DNA of 64,000 bases from Caballeronia sp. LZ062 (GCF_031450785.1 NZ_JARTWB010000002.1:1984001-2048000); one strand, 5' to 3'. Positions 1 to 9,842 are shown, counted from the first letter of the stretch. Translations and numbers: made by a program. Notes: a model not told the origin generated them from the letters alone.

Positions 1-1
1 G

Positions 2-1138
2 AAGGTCGTGCCGTGGTCGGCGGACTTGAGCGAGCTGATCGCGACGGGCGCCGCGCCCGCGTGCAAGATCGTCTCGTTCACCGTGACCGAAGGCGGCTAT
101 TACCTCGACGAACACGACAAGCTCGACACCGCCAATCCCGATCTCGCCGCCGACCTCAACGGCGCTAAGACGACCATCTACGGCGCGCTCGCCGCGATCC
201 TCGAAGCCCGCATGAACAACAATGCCGGCAAAGTCTCGCTGCAAAACTGCGACAACCTGCGCAGCAACGGCGACCGCTTCAAGGCCGGCATGCTCGAATT
301 CCTGCAACGGCGTGGACAGACGGCGCTGCGCGACTGGATGATCGCGAACACGTCGTGCCCGAACGCAATGGTCGATCGCATCACGCCGCGCCCGACGCCC
401 GATGTCGCCGAGCGCGTGAAGGCGGCCACCGGCTTCGACGACCGCGCGCCCGTGATGGGCGAGAAGTTCATCCAATGGGTCATCGAAGACAACTTCTGCG
501 CGGGGCGTCCGGCGTGGGAGAAGGTCGGCGCGGAGATGGTCTCGTCGGTGCATCCGTATGAAGAGGCGAAGATCCGCATTCTCAACGCGAGTCATAGCTG
601 CATCGCTTGGGCGGGCACGCTCGTCGGCCTGCAATACATTCACGAAGGCACGCAGGACATGGAGATTCGCGCGCTCGCCGAAGCCTATGTCACCGAAGAC
701 GTGATTCCGTGCCTCACGCCGAGCCCGATCGATCTCGCCAAGTATCGCGACGTGGTGCTCGACCGCTTCAGCAATCCGTATATCAAGGACACGAACCAGC
801 GCGTCGCCGCCGACGGCTTTTCGAAGCTGCCGGGCTTCATCGCGCCGACGCTCTCGGAATGCTTCGCGCGCGGCATCGATCCGAACGCGACGGCCATGCT
901 GCCCGCGCTCTTTTTCCGCTTCCTCGAACGCTGGCACGAAGGCAAGCTGCCGTACACGTATCAGGACGGCGTGATGGACCCAGCCGTCGCGCACGGCTTC
1001 TTCACGGCGGCCGATCCCATCGAGGCATTCACCGGCGACAAGCTGCTCTGGGGCAGCATGGCGCAGAGCGAAAGCCTCGAACGCGTGATGCGCGCGGCCA
1101 TCGCGCGCGTCGATGCGTGGCTCGCGAACCGTCCGTAG
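2..1138 (+). CDS. dalD: Mannitol/D-arabinitol dehydrogenase family protein (5' end missing)
   Basis: Long-chain polyol dehydrogenase (PSLDH family), which oxidises a hexitol or pentitol to a ketose with NAD. The frame is open to the first base of the window, so the N-terminal Rossmann part lies outside; about 378 codons of a usual 450-490 are present. The family's catalytic Lys-Asn-His cluster is visible in [10 protein letters not shown] near base 570. The next gene, 116 bp downstream on the same strand, is a xylulokinase. That favours D-arabinitol 4-dehydrogenase (D-arabinitol to D-xylulose), but mannitol 2-dehydrogenase cannot be excluded because this family is promiscuous. The symbol is an inference from context. 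Confidence 0.8.
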   Translation, partial: KVVPWSADLSELIATGAAPACKIVSFTVTEGGYYLDEHDKLDTANPDLAADLNGAKTTIYGALAAILEARMNNNAGKVSLQNCDNLRSNGDRFKAGMLEFLQRRGQTALRDWMIANTSCPNAMVDRITPRPTPDVAERVKAATGFDDRAPVMGEKFIQWVIEDNFCAGRPAWEKVGAEMVSSVHPYEEAKIRILNASHSCIAWAGTLVGLQYIHEGTQDMEIRALAEAYVTEDVIPCLTPSPIDLAKYRDVVLDRFSNPYIKDTNQRVAADGFSKLPGFIAPTLSECFARGIDPNATAMLPALFFRFLERWHEGKLPYTYQDGVMDPAVAHGFFTAADPIEAFTGDKLLWGSMAQSESLERVMRAAIARVDAWLANRP

Positions 1139-1254
1139 CCTTATCCGCAAGCATCTGCCGCTCCGGTATTGTGCTCATGGCGCGCCGCCGCGCCGGGCGG
1201 TAAATTCCACGTTCTGGCCGGGCATGTGCTCCGGCAACGACCAAGGGCTCGTAC

Positions 1255-2736
1255 ATGTACTTAGGCATCGACCTCGGCACCTCCGAAGTGAAAGTGCTGC
1301 TGCTCGCGAGCGACGGCAGCGTCATCGGCACGGCGGGCACGCCGTTCACCGTCTCGCGTCCGAAGCCGCGCTGGTCGGAACAGAATCCGCTCGACTGGTG
1401 GGAAGGCACGCGCGCCGCGCTCTTCAAGCTGCGCGAGAAGTTTCCGACGGAGTTCGCGCAGGTCCGCGGCATCGGCCTGTCCGGTCAGATGCACGGCGCG
1501 GTGCTGCTCGATTCGAGCGATCGCGTGCTGCGTCCCGCGATCCTTTGGAACGACATGCGCAGCGACAAGGAATGCGCCGAACTCTACGAGCGCGCGCCGA
1601 ATCTGCACGAAATCGCGGGCAATCTCGCGATGCCCGGCTTCACCGCGCCCAAGCTGCTCTGGGTGGCGCACAACGAACCCACGATCTTCAATCAGACTGC
1701 GTGCGTGCTCTTGCCGAAGGACTATCTGCGCATGCATCTGACGGGCACGAAGGTGTCCGATCCATCGGACGCCGCCGGCACGCTCTGGCTCGACGTCGCG
1801 CGCCGCGACTGGTCCGACGAGCTGCTCGCCGCGTGTGGCATGTCGCGTCAGCAGATGCCGTCGCTCGCGGAAGGCAGCCAGCCGTCGGGCACGCTGCGGC
1901 CAGAGCTTGCGGCCGAACTCGGCTTGCGCGATGACGTCGTCGTCGCGGCGGGCGGCGGCGACAACGCCGCGAGCGCGGTCGGCATCGGCGCGACCGAACC
2001 GGGCGATGGCTTCCTCTCGCTCGGCACGTCCGGCGTGCTGTGCGTGGTCGGCGACCGCTTCCGGCCGAATCCGGCGTCCGCCGTGCACGCGTTCTGCCAC
2101 GCGATTCCGGACCGCTGGCATCAGATGAGCGTCGTGCTGTCGGCGGCAAGCTGCCTGCGCTGGGTCTGCAAGCTCACGTCCACCGACGAGCCCACGCTGC
2201 TCGCCGAAGTCGAGGCGCTGCCCGCCGACGCGCTCCCGACCGCCCCGCTCTTTCTGCCGTATCTCAGCGGCGAGCGCACGCCGCACAACGACCCGTACGC
2301 GCAAGGCGTCTTCTTCGGCATGACGCACGCAACGGACCGCGCGCTGCTCGGCTATTCGGTGCTCGAAGGCGTGACGCTCGCGCTCACGGACGGGTTGGAT
2401 GCGCTGCAATCGGCGGGCACCGAGACGCGCGCGTTGTCCATGCTCGGCGGCGGCGCGCGAAGCGCATACTGGGGCCAAATGTTCGCCGATGCCTTCGATA
2501 CCCCGACGCGCACGCACGGCGGCGGCGAAACCGGCGCGGCGCTGGGCGCGGCGCGCCTCGGCTGGCTGGCGGCGGGCGGCGATCCGTCGGTCGTGCTCGC
2601 GAAACCTGCGGTGAAGCAGGAGTTCACGCCGAACGGCGAACGGCATCAGCTCTTGCGTCAGCGGCTGAAGAGCTTCCGGGAGCTGTATCAGCACGTGCGG
2701 CCGCTGTTCGATCCGGCGCGCCCGCGTCTGGCATAG
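1255..2736 (+). CDS. xylB: Xylulokinase
   Basis: FGGY-family carbohydrate kinase of 493 residues, the normal xylulokinase length. It phosphorylates D-xylulose to xylulose 5-phosphate, which feeds the pentose phosphate pathway. The N-terminal phosphate-binding loop DLGTSEVK (residues 6-13), the substrate motif GLSGQMHG (74-81) and the C-terminal GGGARSAYWGQMFAD adenine-site motif are all present. The ATG at 1255 has an AAGGG ribosome site 7 bases upstream. It lies directly after the polyol dehydrogenase and 61 bp before the regulator, so dehydrogenase, kinase and regulator probably share a transcript. A second, diverged FGGY kinase lies at 17441-18862. Confidence 0.93.
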   Translation: MYLGIDLGTSEVKVLLLASDGSVIGTAGTPFTVSRPKPRWSEQNPLDWWEGTRAALFKLREKFPTEFAQVRGIGLSGQMHGAVLLDSSDRVLRPAILWNDMRSDKECAELYERAPNLHEIAGNLAMPGFTAPKLLWVAHNEPTIFNQTACVLLPKDYLRMHLTGTKVSDPSDAAGTLWLDVARRDWSDELLAACGMSRQQMPSLAEGSQPSGTLRPELAAELGLRDDVVVAAGGGDNAASAVGIGATEPGDGFLSLGTSGVLCVVGDRFRPNPASAVHAFCHAIPDRWHQMSVVLSAASCLRWVCKLTSTDEPTLLAEVEALPADALPTAPLFLPYLSGERTPHNDPYAQGVFFGMTHATDRALLGYSVLEGVTLALTDGLDALQSAGTETRALSMLGGGARSAYWGQMFADAFDTPTRTHGGGETGAALGAARLGWLAAGGDPSVVLAKPAVKQEFTPNGERHQLLRQRLKSFRELYQHVRPLFDPARPRLA

Positions 2737-2797
2737 AGCGGCGATCACGCTCGCACTGACGAAACAGCCGATTCGCGAAGGACAAGAAAACACCTCA

Positions 2798-3745
2798 GTG
2801 CCCAAATCAACCGAAAAACTCGACCTGGCGACCCGCGCGGCGTGGCTTTACTACGTCGCCGGCAACACGCAGAACGAGATCGCGGAAAAACTCCAGATCT
2901 CGCGTCCCGTGGCGCAGCGGCTCGTCGCGTTCGCGGTGGAAAAGAACCTGATTCGCGTGCGGGTGGATCACCGCATCGCGGATTGCCTGTCGCTCGCAAA
3001 GCAACTGAGCGACCGTTACGGCCTCGCGATGTGCGAAGTGGTGCCCATCGACGGCGACACGAAAGAGCAAGTGGACCGCAAGCTCGCCGTCGCGGGCGCG
3101 CAGGTGATGGAGCGCTATCTGGTCGATGAGAAGCCGATCGTCGTGTCGATCGGCAGCGGGCGCACGCTGAAGGCGGTCGTCGAACAGATCGGCCAGATCG
3201 ACCGCCCGCAGCATCGCTTCGTGTCGATGGTCGGCGCGATTGCGCAGGACGGGTCGTCGAATCGCTACGACGTCGCGCAGCAGCTATCGGAGAAGACCGG
3301 CGGCAAGCACTTCATGCTGCCGGCGCCGCTCATGGCCGACAACGAAGCGGAGCGCGCGCAGTGGGTCAATCACCGGCTGTACCGCATCGTCGATGAACTC
3401 GCGCAGAAAGCCGATGTTGCGTTCGTCGGCATCGGCAATGTGGGCATCAATTGCCCGCTGCATGAAGACGGCTTCATCACGCGCGCCGAGGTGGACGAGT
3501 TGATGAAGGCCGGCGCGGTCGCGGAATGGCTTGGCTTGCCGATCGACGAGAACGGCGAGCGCGTGCAGTCGAGGACCGGCGCGCGCGTCACGAGCCTGAA
3601 GCTCGACGCGCCGCCGAAGCGCCCGACCATCGGCTTCGCGGGCGGCGAGCGCAAGCGTGAAGCGTTGATCGCGGCGCTCAAAGGCCAGTGGCTTTCGGGA
3701 CTCGTGACCGACGAGCTTTGCGCGAAAGCCGCGCTCGACGCGTGA
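2798..3745 (+). CDS. SorC/DeoR-type sugar-binding transcriptional regulator
   Basis: A 315-residue regulator with an N-terminal winged helix-turn-helix (about residues 14-50, containing NTQNEIAEKLQISRP) and a SorC-type sugar-phosphate effector domain from about residue 60 to the end (motifs SIGSGRTLKAV and GIGNVGINCP). It starts at GTG 2798, where the homologous N-terminus begins, with GAAGGA about 15 bases upstream. Regulators of this type control polyol and pentitol operons and sense a phosphorylated intermediate. Lying between xylB and the convergent importer operon, it is the obvious candidate regulator for both. Whether it activates or represses cannot be read from sequence. Confidence 0.88.
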   Translation: MPKSTEKLDLATRAAWLYYVAGNTQNEIAEKLQISRPVAQRLVAFAVEKNLIRVRVDHRIADCLSLAKQLSDRYGLAMCEVVPIDGDTKEQVDRKLAVAGAQVMERYLVDEKPIVVSIGSGRTLKAVVEQIGQIDRPQHRFVSMVGAIAQDGSSNRYDVAQQLSEKTGGKHFMLPAPLMADNEAERAQWVNHRLYRIVDELAQKADVAFVGIGNVGINCPLHEDGFITRAEVDELMKAGAVAEWLGLPIDENGERVQSRTGARVTSLKLDAPPKRPTIGFAGGERKREALIAALKGQWLSGLVTDELCAKAALDA

Positions 3746-3749
3746 GCCT

Positions 3750-4613
3750 TTAGAACGCGATCTGCGCGTCCACCGCCTGCCCGGCTTCGAGCATCACGCC
3801 CTCGCCTTCGACCACCATCGCGTTCTTGCCGAACGTGAGCTTGCCGTCGTGCTGCGCGCTTGCGCGATACGTGCTCATGGTGTCCAGCGGTTCGTGCGGC
3901 CACTCTGGATGCGGCGCGCCCGTCGACTGGTCGATGGTCGGCACCGGACAGCGCGTGCAGAGCTTGACGAGGCGCAGTTGCACGTCGCGGCCTTTGGCGC
4001 GAATCAGCATGTCTTCGACGAAATCTTCCTCGTAGGCGTCGAGCCCGCCGATCACGAGATTCGGGCGGAAGCGGTTCGCGGCAATGGCGGGCGCGCCCTT
4101 CTGCGCGAGCCGTGCGTTGAGATCGTCGAGCGATGCCTGGCCGAGCACGAGCAGCGGAAAGCCATCGGCGAAACGCGTGTGCGTAGTGAGCGGCGCGGTC
4201 CACTTCTGATCGACGTTGCGCCGCGCTTGCGGTGCGAAGCGCGCCAAACGCGCCGGCATGCCGAGAAGCTCGCTGAACCACTGCGCGGTCTGCGGGCCGG
4301 TGTCGAGCGCATCGACGGTGTCGCGCCAGACGGTCGCGCGCATCGGCTGCGTTTGCTGCAGCGCCGCCGGGTCCAGCGGCGTGCGCAGCGTGGACATGCC
4401 GGGCGCGTCGATGACGAGATCGCCGCCATCGAACGCCGTGCGGATCAAGGCCATGCGCGGATAAGTGCGCTGCGTCAGCATGCCGCCCGACGCGTCCGTG
4501 ACCATCCAGTTGCGGTCGTATTCGAGGCCGGTTTCGAGCAGCATCGCGCGTGGCAGCGCGATGCCGGCGCAGGACTTGATCGGATAAACGAACAGTTGGT
4601 TGAGAACGTACAT
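3750..4613 (-). CDS. MOSC domain-containing protein (YcbX-like)
   Basis: A 287-residue protein with an N-terminal MOSC beta-barrel domain (begins MYVLNQLFVYPIKSC; residues 1-120) followed by the MOSC domain. The conserved cysteine motif CTRCPVPTIDQ lies near residue 220. MOSC proteins bind or transfer sulfur or molybdenum-cofactor ligands. YcbX-type members reduce N-hydroxylated compounds with a Moco partner. The start at 4613 begins at the conserved MxxLxQLFVYPIKS motif. It lies 78 bp after the polyol ATPase on the same strand, but its function has no clear link to polyol uptake, so it may simply be a neighbour. It converges on the SorC gene with a 4-bp gap. Confidence 0.85.
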   Translation of the reverse strand: MYVLNQLFVYPIKSCAGIALPRAMLLETGLEYDRNWMVTDASGGMLTQRTYPRMALIRTAFDGGDLVIDAPGMSTLRTPLDPAALQQTQPMRATVWRDTVDALDTGPQTAQWFSELLGMPARLARFAPQARRNVDQKWTAPLTTHTRFADGFPLLVLGQASLDDLNARLAQKGAPAIAANRFRPNLVIGGLDAYEEDFVEDMLIRAKGRDVQLRLVKLCTRCPVPTIDQSTGAPHPEWPHEPLDTMSTYRASAQHDGKLTFGKNAMVVEGEGVMLEAGQAVDAQIAF

Positions 4614-4691
4614 GGCGCGTGTCGGTGGAAGGCGTTGGCGGGCGATGCCGCATTATCCTCCGCTACCGACACTAAAAGAAAACGCGCCGCG

Positions 4692-5852
4692 TCAGGCCGA
4701 CGCGCTCTGCACACGCGGCATCTTCACTGCCGGATGTTCCGCCAAATAAGCCTGCACTGCGTTGCGCGCGAACGCCTGCCCTTGTGCGTCGAACATATGG
4801 CAGTGGTCCGGCTCCGTGCCGAGCTTCAGCTTCGCGCCGCGCGCGTGCTTCTCCAGCGGCGGAATGCGCGAGATGAGGCCGTCCGGCGCGACGGACGTTT
4901 CTGCATAGAGATAAGCCGCATCGCCGAGCGTTTCGACGGTCATCGTCGAGGCGGACACGCCGTAGTCGCTCGTGGCGGGCATCGGCTGCAAGTGCTCCGG
5001 ACGAATGCCGACCGTCACCGCATCGCCCGCCTTCGCGTTGCCCGGCAGCACGCCAACCAATTGCGTCTCGCCGGTCTCGTACTTCACGAGCACGCCGTTG
5101 CCCTGAACCTGCGCAACCGTGCCGGACAGGAAGTTCATCTTCGGCGAGCCGATGAAACCCGCGACGAACTTGTTCGCCGGCGCGTGATACAGCGTGTTTG
5201 GCGTGCCGACCTGCTCGACGTTGCCCGCCGACAGCACGACGATCTTGTCCGCGAGCGTCATCGCTTCGACCTGATCGTGCGTCACGTAGATCATCGTGGT
5301 CTTCAAGTCGTCGTGCAGGCGCGCGAATTCCAGGCGCATCTTCACGCGCAGCGCGGCGTCGAGGTTCGAGAGCGGCTCGTCGAAGAGAAAGACTTTCGGC
5401 TTGCGCGTGATCGCGCGGCCGATCGCCACGCGCTGACGCTGACCGCCCGACAGTTGCTTCGGCTTGCGGTCGAGCAGATGGTCGATATGCAGAATCTTCG
5501 CGGCCTGCTTCACGGCTGCGTCGATGGCGGGCTTCTTCTCGCCAGCGAGCTTGAGGCCGAAGGCCATGTTGTCGTACAGCGTCATGTGCGGATAGAGCGC
5601 ATACGACTGGAACACCATCGCGATGCCGCGCTTGGCGGGCGGCAGGTCGTTCACGCGCGCGCCGTCGATCATCAGATCGCCGCCGCTGATGTCTTCGAGT
5701 CCCGCGATCATGCGCATGAGCGTGGACTTGCCGCAGCCCGACGGCCCCACGAACACGACGAATTCGCCGTCTTCGATATCGAGGTTGACGCTGCGCATCA
5801 CCTCCGTGTCTTCATAACGCTTGTTGATGTTGCGTAACGTCAGGCTAGCCAT
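4692..5852 (-). CDS. smoK: Polyol ABC transporter ATP-binding protein (SmoK/MalK/UgpC type)
   Basis: ATPase of a CUT1 sugar/polyol importer, 386 residues. Walker A GPSGCGKST is at residues 36-44; signature LSGGQRQRV, Walker B VFLFDEPLSNLD and the switch histidine in YVTHDQVEAM follow in order. After about residue 240 comes the TOBE/regulatory domain typical of MalK and UgpC. It would power the two permeases encoded upstream on the same strand. It is separated from the HAD gene by 63 bp. The Smo assignment (sorbitol/mannitol) rests on gene order with SmoEFG-like genes and the polyol dehydrogenase; the ATPase itself is not substrate-specific. Confidence 0.9.
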   Translation of the reverse strand: MASLTLRNINKRYEDTEVMRSVNLDIEDGEFVVFVGPSGCGKSTLMRMIAGLEDISGGDLMIDGARVNDLPPAKRGIAMVFQSYALYPHMTLYDNMAFGLKLAGEKKPAIDAAVKQAAKILHIDHLLDRKPKQLSGGQRQRVAIGRAITRKPKVFLFDEPLSNLDAALRVKMRLEFARLHDDLKTTMIYVTHDQVEAMTLADKIVVLSAGNVEQVGTPNTLYHAPANKFVAGFIGSPKMNFLSGTVAQVQGNGVLVKYETGETQLVGVLPGNAKAGDAVTVGIRPEHLQPMPATSDYGVSASTMTVETLGDAAYLYAETSVAPDGLISRIPPLEKHARGAKLKLGTEPDHCHMFDAQGQAFARNAVQAYLAEHPAVKMPRVQSASA

Positions 5853-5915
5853 GATGTGTCTCCTGTCGGCCTTGCTTTCACCGAGTCATGTGCGGCGCAC
5901 GTGTCCGTGCGCGCG

Positions 5916-6614
5916 CTAGTTCGTCTCGAACGACGCGTGTTGCAGCCAGTGATCGACGAGCGCGGGCAGGCGCGCCATGTCGTCGAACACGATGCCCGCG
6001 CCCGCGCGCCTGAGCGCTTCAACCTGGCCTTCCGTCGCATGTCCGCCGCCGATGAATCCGAGCACCGGCATGCCCGCTGCCCGCGCTGCCGTGACGCCCG
6101 TCACGCTGTCTTCGACCACGATGCACATCGACGGATCGACGTTCATCGCGCGCGCCGCCGCCAGATAGACGTCCGGCGCGGGCTTTGGATTGGCGACCAT
6201 GTCCGCGCAGAAGCGCCGGTCGCCGAAGAAGCGCACGAGGCCCGTGCGTTGCAGCACGGTATCGACATACGACGAAAAACTGTTGCTCGCGCAGGCTTTC
6301 GTGAGGGGCACGGCCGCGAGTGCATCTGCGATGCCCGCGACCGGCGGCGCCTGCACCGCCGCCGCCTCGACCGAACGCCGGATCGCGACGACCTGCTCCG
6401 GCGTGAGCGTGCGGTTGACGCTGTCGGCGGCGCTCGCGAGCACGGCTTCGATGCGCAGGCCGAGCAGCGGCAGCACCACCGGCTCGACATCGACGCCCGG
6501 CCACAGCGCCTCCAGTTCGGTGACGAGCATCCGCGCCGCCACGGCTTCGCTGTCGATGAGCACGCCGTCGCAATCGCAGATCATCAGGCGGTCGTGTGTG
6601 GTTGTCGGATTCAC
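5916..6614 (-). CDS. HAD-superfamily hydrolase (beta-phosphoglucomutase-like subfamily)
   Basis: A 232-residue HAD phosphatase. Motif I CDCDGVLIDSE (about residues 12-22) holds the nucleophile and acid/base aspartates. Motif III lysine is in ANPKPAPDVY and motif IV is VEDSVTGV. The cap insert after motif I is helical, as in subfamily I. It sits inside the polyol importer operon, 10 bp after the second permease and 63 bp before the ATPase. This suggests it acts on a sugar or polyol phosphate of this pathway, for example as a phosphate scavenger or repair enzyme. The substrate is not known. Confidence 0.85.
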   Translation of the reverse strand: MNPTTTHDRLMICDCDGVLIDSEAVAARMLVTELEALWPGVDVEPVVLPLLGLRIEAVLASAADSVNRTLTPEQVVAIRRSVEAAAVQAPPVAGIADALAAVPLTKACASNSFSSYVDTVLQRTGLVRFFGDRRFCADMVANPKPAPDVYLAAARAMNVDPSMCIVVEDSVTGVTAARAAGMPVLGFIGGGHATEGQVEALRRAGAGIVFDDMARLPALVDHWLQHASFETN

Positions 6615-6624
6615 GCGCCCGCCC

Positions 6625-7476
6625 TCACTTGACCGCGCCGAAGGTGAGCCCGCGCACGAGCTGCTTCTGCGAGAGCCAGCCGACGATCAGTATCGGCGCG
6701 ACCGCGAGCAGCGAAGCCGCCGAGAGCTTCGCCCAGAAGAGCCCTTCCGGACTCGAATACGACGCGATGAACACGGTGAGCGGCGCGGCATTCGAACTCG
6801 ACAGGTTGATGCTCCAGAACGCCTCGTTCCACGAAAGGATCACGAGCAGGAGCGCCGTCGATGCGAGGCCCGGCAGCGCCATCGGCATCAGCAGATAGAC
6901 GATCTCCTGCCATGTCGTCGCGCCGTCGATGCGGCCGGCTTCGAGAATGTCCTTCGGCACTTCGTTGAAGTACGTGTAGGCCATCCACACGGCAATCGGC
7001 AGATTGATGAGCGTGTAGACGATGATGAGTCCGCTCACCGTATCCAGCAGCCCGGAGTTCTTCCACAAGAGATAAATGGGCACGAGCACGCCGACCGACG
7101 GCATCATCTTCGTGGAAAGCATCCACAGAAGCAGCTTCTGCGTCTTGCGCGTGGGGAAGAAAGCCATCGCGTAGGCGCACGGCACCGCGAGCAACAGGCA
7201 GACCACCGTCACGCCGAGCGAGATCAGCACCGAATTCCACGCGAAACCGAAGTAGTTGCTGCGCGCGAAGACTTCGCGAAAGCTGTCGAGCGTCGGCGAA
7301 AAGATGAGCGACGACGAATACGCCTGCTGCTCGGTCTTGAACGCGGTGATCGTCATCCAGAAGATCGGGAAGAACAGCAGGATGGAGACGAGCCACGCGA
7401 CGACGCCGGGCACGATGCGCTTCACGTGATCCAGCACGGGCACCGAAGTCGTGGAGGTAACGGGATGCGTGCTCAT
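6625..7476 (-). CDS. smoG: Polyol ABC transporter permease (SmoG-like)
   Basis: Inner-membrane permease of a CUT1 importer, 283 residues with about six membrane segments. The cytoplasmic EAA loop is EAGRIDGATTWQEIVYLLMP in the second half. The start at 7476 overlaps the stop of the preceding permease by 4 bp (ATGA), indicating translational coupling. A much longer open frame that continues upstream to 8289 only overlaps the other permease gene and was rejected. It pairs with the product of 7473-8408 to form the transmembrane channel. Confidence 0.9.
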   Translation of the reverse strand: MSTHPVTSTTSVPVLDHVKRIVPGVVAWLVSILLFFPIFWMTITAFKTEQQAYSSSLIFSPTLDSFREVFARSNYFGFAWNSVLISLGVTVVCLLLAVPCAYAMAFFPTRKTQKLLLWMLSTKMMPSVGVLVPIYLLWKNSGLLDTVSGLIIVYTLINLPIAVWMAYTYFNEVPKDILEAGRIDGATTWQEIVYLLMPMALPGLASTALLLVILSWNEAFWSINLSSSNAAPLTVFIASYSSPEGLFWAKLSAASLLAVAPILIVGWLSQKQLVRGLTFGAVK

Positions 7477-8408
7477 GACTCGTACTCCCCTTTGAGGTTC
7501 TTCGCGAGCATTCTCACGAGGAAGAACGCGACGATATTGGCGAGAATCACCGCGAGAATGCCGCCCGCCGAGGCGAGGCCGACATCGAACTGTTGCAGGC
7601 CGAGCGCGTAGATCAGGTACGACAGGTTGGTCGTTGCGGTGCCGGGGCCGCCGCCCGTGGTCGTGTAGATTTCCGCGAAAATCGAGAGCAAGAAAATGGT
7701 TTCCATCATTACGACGACCGCGATCGCGCGCTTCAAGTGCGGCAGCGTGATGAAGAAGAACATCGCGAACGGACCCGCGCCGTCGATGCGCGCCGCTTCC
7801 TTCTGCTCCTGATCGAGCGACTGAATGGCGGTGAACAGAATGAGGAACGCGAACGGCAACCACTGCCACGCCACGATCACGATCACGGCGAAGAGCGGAT
7901 ACTCGGCGAACCAGTCGATAGGCTGCATGCCGAGCGATCGCATCAGCGAGGCGACGAGGCCGTACACCGGATGCAGAATCATGTTCTTCCAGATCAGCGC
8001 GGAGACGGTCGGCATCACGAAGAACGGCGCGATCACGAGCAGCCGCGCGATGCCCTGTCCGATGAACTTGCGGTCGAAGAGCACCGCGAGCAGCACGCCT
8101 CCGATCACCGTGATCGCCAGCACCGACGCGATCAGCGTCAGCGTATGCCCGATGGACGGCCCGAACGCGGGATCGGTGACGAGAAACTGGAAGTTGTCGA
8201 GCCCCGCGAAGCCTTTGACATCGGGATTCAGCAGGTTGTAGCGCGAGAACGAGTACCAGATGGTCATCGCAAGCGGAATGGCCATCCACAGGAACAGCAG
8301 CCCGGACGACGGCGTAATCAGCCAGCGGACCGACTTCGCGCGCTTCTTGTCGCGCTCGGCGGCGGACACGTCGAAGTGATCGGCGATGGGGGGATTCAGT
8401 TGGCGCAT
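7473..8408 (-). CDS. smoF: Polyol ABC transporter permease (SmoF-like)
   Basis: First permease of the importer, 311 residues, with an N-terminal cytoplasmic stretch (about 30 residues) and about six membrane segments. The EAA motif is EAARIDGAGPFAMFFFITLP. It is the MalF/UgpA-like partner of the downstream permease and overlaps it by 4 bp. The gap from the binding-protein gene is 75 bp. The start codon ATG at 8408 has an AGGTGA-like ribosome site just upstream. Membership of the polyol (sorbitol/mannitol/arabinitol) subgroup is inferred from neighbours. Confidence 0.9.
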   Translation of the reverse strand: MRQLNPPIADHFDVSAAERDKKRAKSVRWLITPSSGLLFLWMAIPLAMTIWYSFSRYNLLNPDVKGFAGLDNFQFLVTDPAFGPSIGHTLTLIASVLAITVIGGVLLAVLFDRKFIGQGIARLLVIAPFFVMPTVSALIWKNMILHPVYGLVASLMRSLGMQPIDWFAEYPLFAVIVIVAWQWLPFAFLILFTAIQSLDQEQKEAARIDGAGPFAMFFFITLPHLKRAIAVVVMMETIFLLSIFAEIYTTTGGGPGTATTNLSYLIYALGLQQFDVGLASAGGILAVILANIVAFFLVRMLAKNLKGEYES

Positions 8409-8483
8409 GATCGTGTCACCTCTCGATGATGCCGGCGGGCCGATCGGGGTCGAACGGCCCGCTTGTTGCTGCTTGTTTGCCGC

Positions 8484-9842
8484 TTACTTCTGATAGCCGG
8501 CCTGTTTCACCGCGCGATCGGCGGTGGCGTTGGCGGCCTTCAGCGCGTTGTCGACGCTCGTCTGTCCGGCGACGACGCCCGCGATGGACTGCCCGACCAC
8601 CGTGCCGAACGACTGGAACTCCGGAATGCCGACGAACTGGATGCCGCTATACGGCACCTTCTTCTGCGTCGCGTCGTTCGGATTCGCGGACTCGATCGCC
8701 TGCAACACGAAGTCGCCGAACGGCGCGGCCTGCTTGTACTCGGGGCGAGCGTAAGTGGACTTGCGCGTGCCCGGCGGCACCGAGGCCCAGCCTTCGTCCT
8801 TGCCGACCATCTCGATGTATTCCTTCGACGTGGCCCACGCGGCGAACTTCTTCGCGGCGTCCTGCTGCTTCGACGTCTTCGGAATCGCGAGCGACCACGA
8901 CCAGAGCCAGTGCGAGCCCTTCGGCGTGACTTGCGTCGGCGCGGCCGCGAAGCCGATCTTGTCGGCCACTTGCGACTGCTGCTTGTTGTAGAGCATGCCC
9001 GCGGCAACCGTCGCGTCGATCCACATCGCGCACTTGCCCGAGGACATCAGCGTGAGGTTTTCGTTGAAGCCGTTCGAGCTCGCTCCCGGCGGGCCGTCGT
9101 TCTTCAGCAGGTCCGCATAGAAGGACACGGCCTTGTGCCATTCCGGCGTGTCGAGTTGCGCCTTCCACTGCTCGTCGAACCAGCGGCCGCCGAACGTGTT
9201 CACGACCGTCGAGACGTACGCCATGTTCTCGCCCCAGCCCGCCTTGCCGCGCAGACAGATGCCGTACTGCCCTTTCGACTTGTCGGTGAGCTTGTCGGCG
9301 AACTGCTTGATCTGGTCGTAGGTCGGCTGATCCGGCATCTTCAGGCCCGCGGCCTGGAACAGATCCTTGCGGTAATACGTCATCGAGCTTTCGACGTAGA
9401 ACGGCAGCGCGTAGAGCTGGCCGTTGTACGAGAGACCGTCGCGAGCCGTCTTCACGACATCGTCGAGATCGTAGTTCGAAGGCAGATTCGACATCGGCGA
9501 CAGCCAGCCGCGCTTGCCCCACTGCGGCGCTTCGTACGTTCCGATGGTCAGCACGTCGAACTGGCCGCTATTGGTCGTGATGTCGGTGGTCGCGCGCTGG
9601 CGCAGCACGTTCTCTTCGAGAATCACCCACTTCAGCTGAATGTCGGGATTCGCCTTCTCGAACGCCGGCGAGAGCTTCTTCAGCTCGATCATGTCCGGAT
9701 TGTTGAGCGTGGCGATGGTGATGGTCGTCGCGGCGTGCGCGGCGAGCGGCGCGAGCGCGGCGGCGGCAAGCGCGGCCGAAACCGCCGCGATGGAACGCCG
9801 CGTGCGCGGCTGGGGCTGGACGGTGCGTTGGGTGCGTTTCAT
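8484..9842 (-). CDS. smoE: Polyol ABC transporter substrate-binding protein (SmoE-like)
   Basis: Periplasmic solute-binding protein of family 1, 452 residues. A signal peptide (residues 1 to about 38, ending LAPLAAHA) precedes the mature start ATTITIATLN. The start at 9842 follows a strong AGGAG ribosome site, so a 15-residue upstream extension was dropped. It delivers polyols to the SmoF/SmoG channel. It is the second gene of the operon, 198 bp after the SDR gene. That gap is long enough to hold its own promoter, though none is obvious. Confidence 0.9.
   Translation of the reverse strand: MKRTQRTVQPQPRTRRSIAAVSAALAAAALAPLAAHAATTITIATLNNPDMIELKKLSPAFEKANPDIQLKWVILEENVLRQRATTDITTNSGQFDVLTIGTYEAPQWGKRGWLSPMSNLPSNYDLDDVVKTARDGLSYNGQLYALPFYVESSMTYYRKDLFQAAGLKMPDQPTYDQIKQFADKLTDKSKGQYGICLRGKAGWGENMAYVSTVVNTFGGRWFDEQWKAQLDTPEWHKAVSFYADLLKNDGPPGASSNGFNENLTLMSSGKCAMWIDATVAAGMLYNKQQSQVADKIGFAAAPTQVTPKGSHWLWSWSLAIPKTSKQQDAAKKFAAWATSKEYIEMVGKDEGWASVPPGTRKSTYARPEYKQAAPFGDFVLQAIESANPNDATQKKVPYSGIQFVGIPEFQSFGTVVGQSIAGVVAGQTSVDNALKAANATADRAVKQAGYQK

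Noticed and set aside
1261..2805. A 514-codon minus-strand open frame opposite xylB
   Set aside because: Arg/Ala-rich antisense shadow; xylB on the plus strand has all FGGY motifs.
3849..5837. A 662-codon plus-strand open frame across the MOSC and ATPase genes
   Set aside because: The Arg/His-rich translation is typical of GC-rich antisense frames and spans two real genes on the other strand.
6625..8289. A single 554-codon permease
   Set aside because: Its first half only overlaps the upstream permease gene in another frame. The real start at 7476 gives a normal 283-residue permease with ATGA coupling.
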